DNA of 33,637 bases from Synechococcales cyanobacterium RM1_1_8 (GTDB taxonomy: Bacteria; Cyanobacteriota; Cyanobacteriia; PCC-9006; JAAUQQ01), in assembly GCA_012032745.1 (NCBI GenBank), contig JAAUQQ010000006.1:1-33637 (forward strand). Reading direction: 5' to 3'. Under the pieces are notes generated by a model, which was given only the letters and a program-made list of their open reading frames with translations, was not told the origin of the DNA and made no database searches. Shown here piece after piece: positions 31,901-33,637 of the stretch; the stretch's first letter is position 1; each line of letters opens with the position of its first letter. The translations under genes and the position numbers were made by a program.

Positions 31901-33637
31901 ATGTCTGGCCAAGGAATGCGGGGGGTCTTTTGCTGGTTCTTGATCGGCCTGCTGGCGATCGGGACTGTGGGTTGCGGCGATCGCCAGCCAGCGGGCACCT
32001 TGGCCAATGGCGATCGCCCGGCCCTCCAGCCAGAGCAGCGCCGCAGCCAACTGAAGGAGGTCTCGCCCCCGGCGACGATCCAGAAGCTGCGTCAAGTGCT
32101 GGAGGACTATCGCCCCCAGGTGAAGATCCTCAGCCCCCAGCCCGATGAGCTGCTGCAAGAAAACCGGGTGTCGGTGCGCCTCGAAGTCAAGGATCTGCCG
32201 ATCTATCAAGATCCACAGCTGGGTCTTGGCCCCCATCTGCAGGTGTTTGTGGATGATCAGCCCTACCGCCGTGTCTTTCGTTTAGATGAACCGCTGATCC
32301 TCGAAGACCTATCGCCGGGAACCCACCACCTACGCGCTTTTGCCGCGCGGCCCTGGGATGAAAGCTTCAAAAACGAAGGAGCCTATGCCCAGGCCACATT
32401 CCATGTCTTTACCAAAACCCCCAACAACCAGCCCGATCCCAATCTGCCTTTGATCACCTACGGCAGCCCCCAGGGCAGCTACGGGGCGGAGCCAATCATG
32501 TTGGATTTTTACCTTTTGAATGCGCCGCTGCACTTCATCGCCAAGGATGATTCCCAGGATGACATTCCAGATTGGCGGATTCGCACCACGATCAATGGCG
32601 AGAGCTTTTTGCTCGATCGCTGGCAACCGATCTATCTCAAGGGATTTAAACCTGGCCAAAACTGGCTGAAACTGGAATTCCTTGATGAGACGGGCAGCTT
32701 GGTGCAGAATGCCTTCAATTTGGACCTGCGGCTGATCGATTACCAGCCTGGTGGCCAAGACAGTTTGGCGCGGCTGATGCGGGGCGACCTGTCGGCAGCC
32801 GATGCCCTGGGTATTGTCGATCCGAAGGCGCGCCAGCCTGGCGCGGCTGGGGAGAGCCTGGTTCCCCCCCCAGGCTGGGCCTGCCGATGCTGCCCCTGGC
32901 TCCGCCGCCGAAAAAGCGGCCCCAGCGCCGATACCGGCACCTAAGCCAGCGGTGCCATTGCCGATCATTCCCGCGCCAGTTCCCGCGCCAGTTCCCGTGC
33001 CAGTTCCTGCGCCAGTTCCCGCGCCAGCTCGGTCCGCTCCCCCTGCTGGTGCGAATGTGCCCGATGGGCCAGCGCCGGGGGCGGTGGTTGCTCCCCAGGC
33101 TGGTTCTAAGGTTGGTTCTAAGGCTGCTCCCGAGGCTGGGGCGAAATTACCCTTCTGGAAGAGGCTTCAGCAGCGGTTTTCAGGGGAGCCAGGGCCGGTT
33201 GTTTCTCCGGTGGAGGCGATCGACAATGTTCCGGCTGCCCTGAGTGCGCCTGGTGAGACGTTGCCGTCCGCTGGGCCTGGGGAGTTGGGGAGCGATCGCC
33301 TCACTGTTCCACAGCAGGCTGCTCAAGAAAAAGCGGCTGTTGAAGCAAAAGCGACTGTTGAAGACCGATCCAGCCTAGACAAGCTGGCCGCTGAGCAGAA
33401 AGCCGCTGAAAAGGAGCTGGCCGAGAAAAAAGCCGCCACCGAACAGCGTCTAGCTGACCAAAAGGCTGCTGCTGAAAAGCGTCTAGCTGACCAAAAGGCT
33501 GCTGACCAAAAGGCTGCTGACCAAAAAGCGGCTGCCGAAAAGGCCATTGCTGAGCAAAAGGCTGCCGAGAAGGCTGCCGCTGAAAAGGCTGCTGCCGAGA
33601 AGGCCGCCGCGTGAAAAGGCATGCCTGCCGAGAAACG
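31901..33637 (+). CDS. Predicted lipoprotein with N-terminal globular region, PAPV linker and Ala/Lys/Glu/Gln-rich coiled-coil tail; frameshifted near 32864-32871, probably runs off the window end
   Basis: ORF 31727..32944 contains a lipobox-like LLAIGTVGC and a globular region. The protein continues in ORF 32802..33614 (PQAGPADAAPGSAAEKAAPAPIPAPKP..., AEKAAAEKAAA). Start codon ambiguous (31727, 31832 or 31901). Confidence 0.75.
32968..33027. repeat. 12-bp tandem repeat (ttcccgcgccag) x5 encoding a PAPV linker
   Basis: Direct reading: five copies at 12-bp spacing with single-base variants. Confidence 0.95.
33400..33612. repeat. Low-complexity coding repeat encoding (A/E)(D/E)(Q/K)KAA units
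   Basis: Reiterated gctgaccaaaaggctgct and gctgccgagaaggctgccgctgaaaag giving ADQKAADQKAADQKAAAEK...AEKAAAEKAAA. Confidence 0.9.

Overview
This window is a typical cyanobacterial chromosomal segment. It is GC-rich, dotted with HIP1-type GCGATCGC octamers, and carries core genes. On the minus strand from the left are rpoC2, rpoC1, rpoB, a tatD-like gene and rpsT. Then come hisD (+), an SRPBCC-like hypothetical (-), rsmG (+), a rhomboid-like protease (+), an SDR/epimerase (+), a PTPS/QueD-like gene (+), atpB-atpC (+), ycf65/PSRP-3 (-), a HAD hydrolase (+), an RDD protein (-), a membrane protein (-), a SpoIIM/DUF95-like protein (+), a cyclophilin-type PPIase lipoprotein (+), trpB (-), psaB and psaA (-), and a lipoprotein with an Ala/Lys-rich coiled-coil tail (+). 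I saw no CRISPR array, prophage, defence island, rRNA or tRNA. Three signals look most worth a second look. (1) Short tandem duplications of 11-17 bp in 2-5 copies, each with a different unit, sit at many gene edges; several overlap start or stop codons. (2) A PTPS-fold protein lacks the QueD catalytic residues, and its start codon lies inside the last copy of a 14-bp repeat. (3) A compact MITE-like element (23479-23619) and two copies of a dispersed hairpin repeat are present. Six single-base frameshifts in normally intact genes, plus a garbled right end, suggest draft-assembly errors rather than biology. All identifications come from reading the sequence and remembered family motifs; no database search was run.
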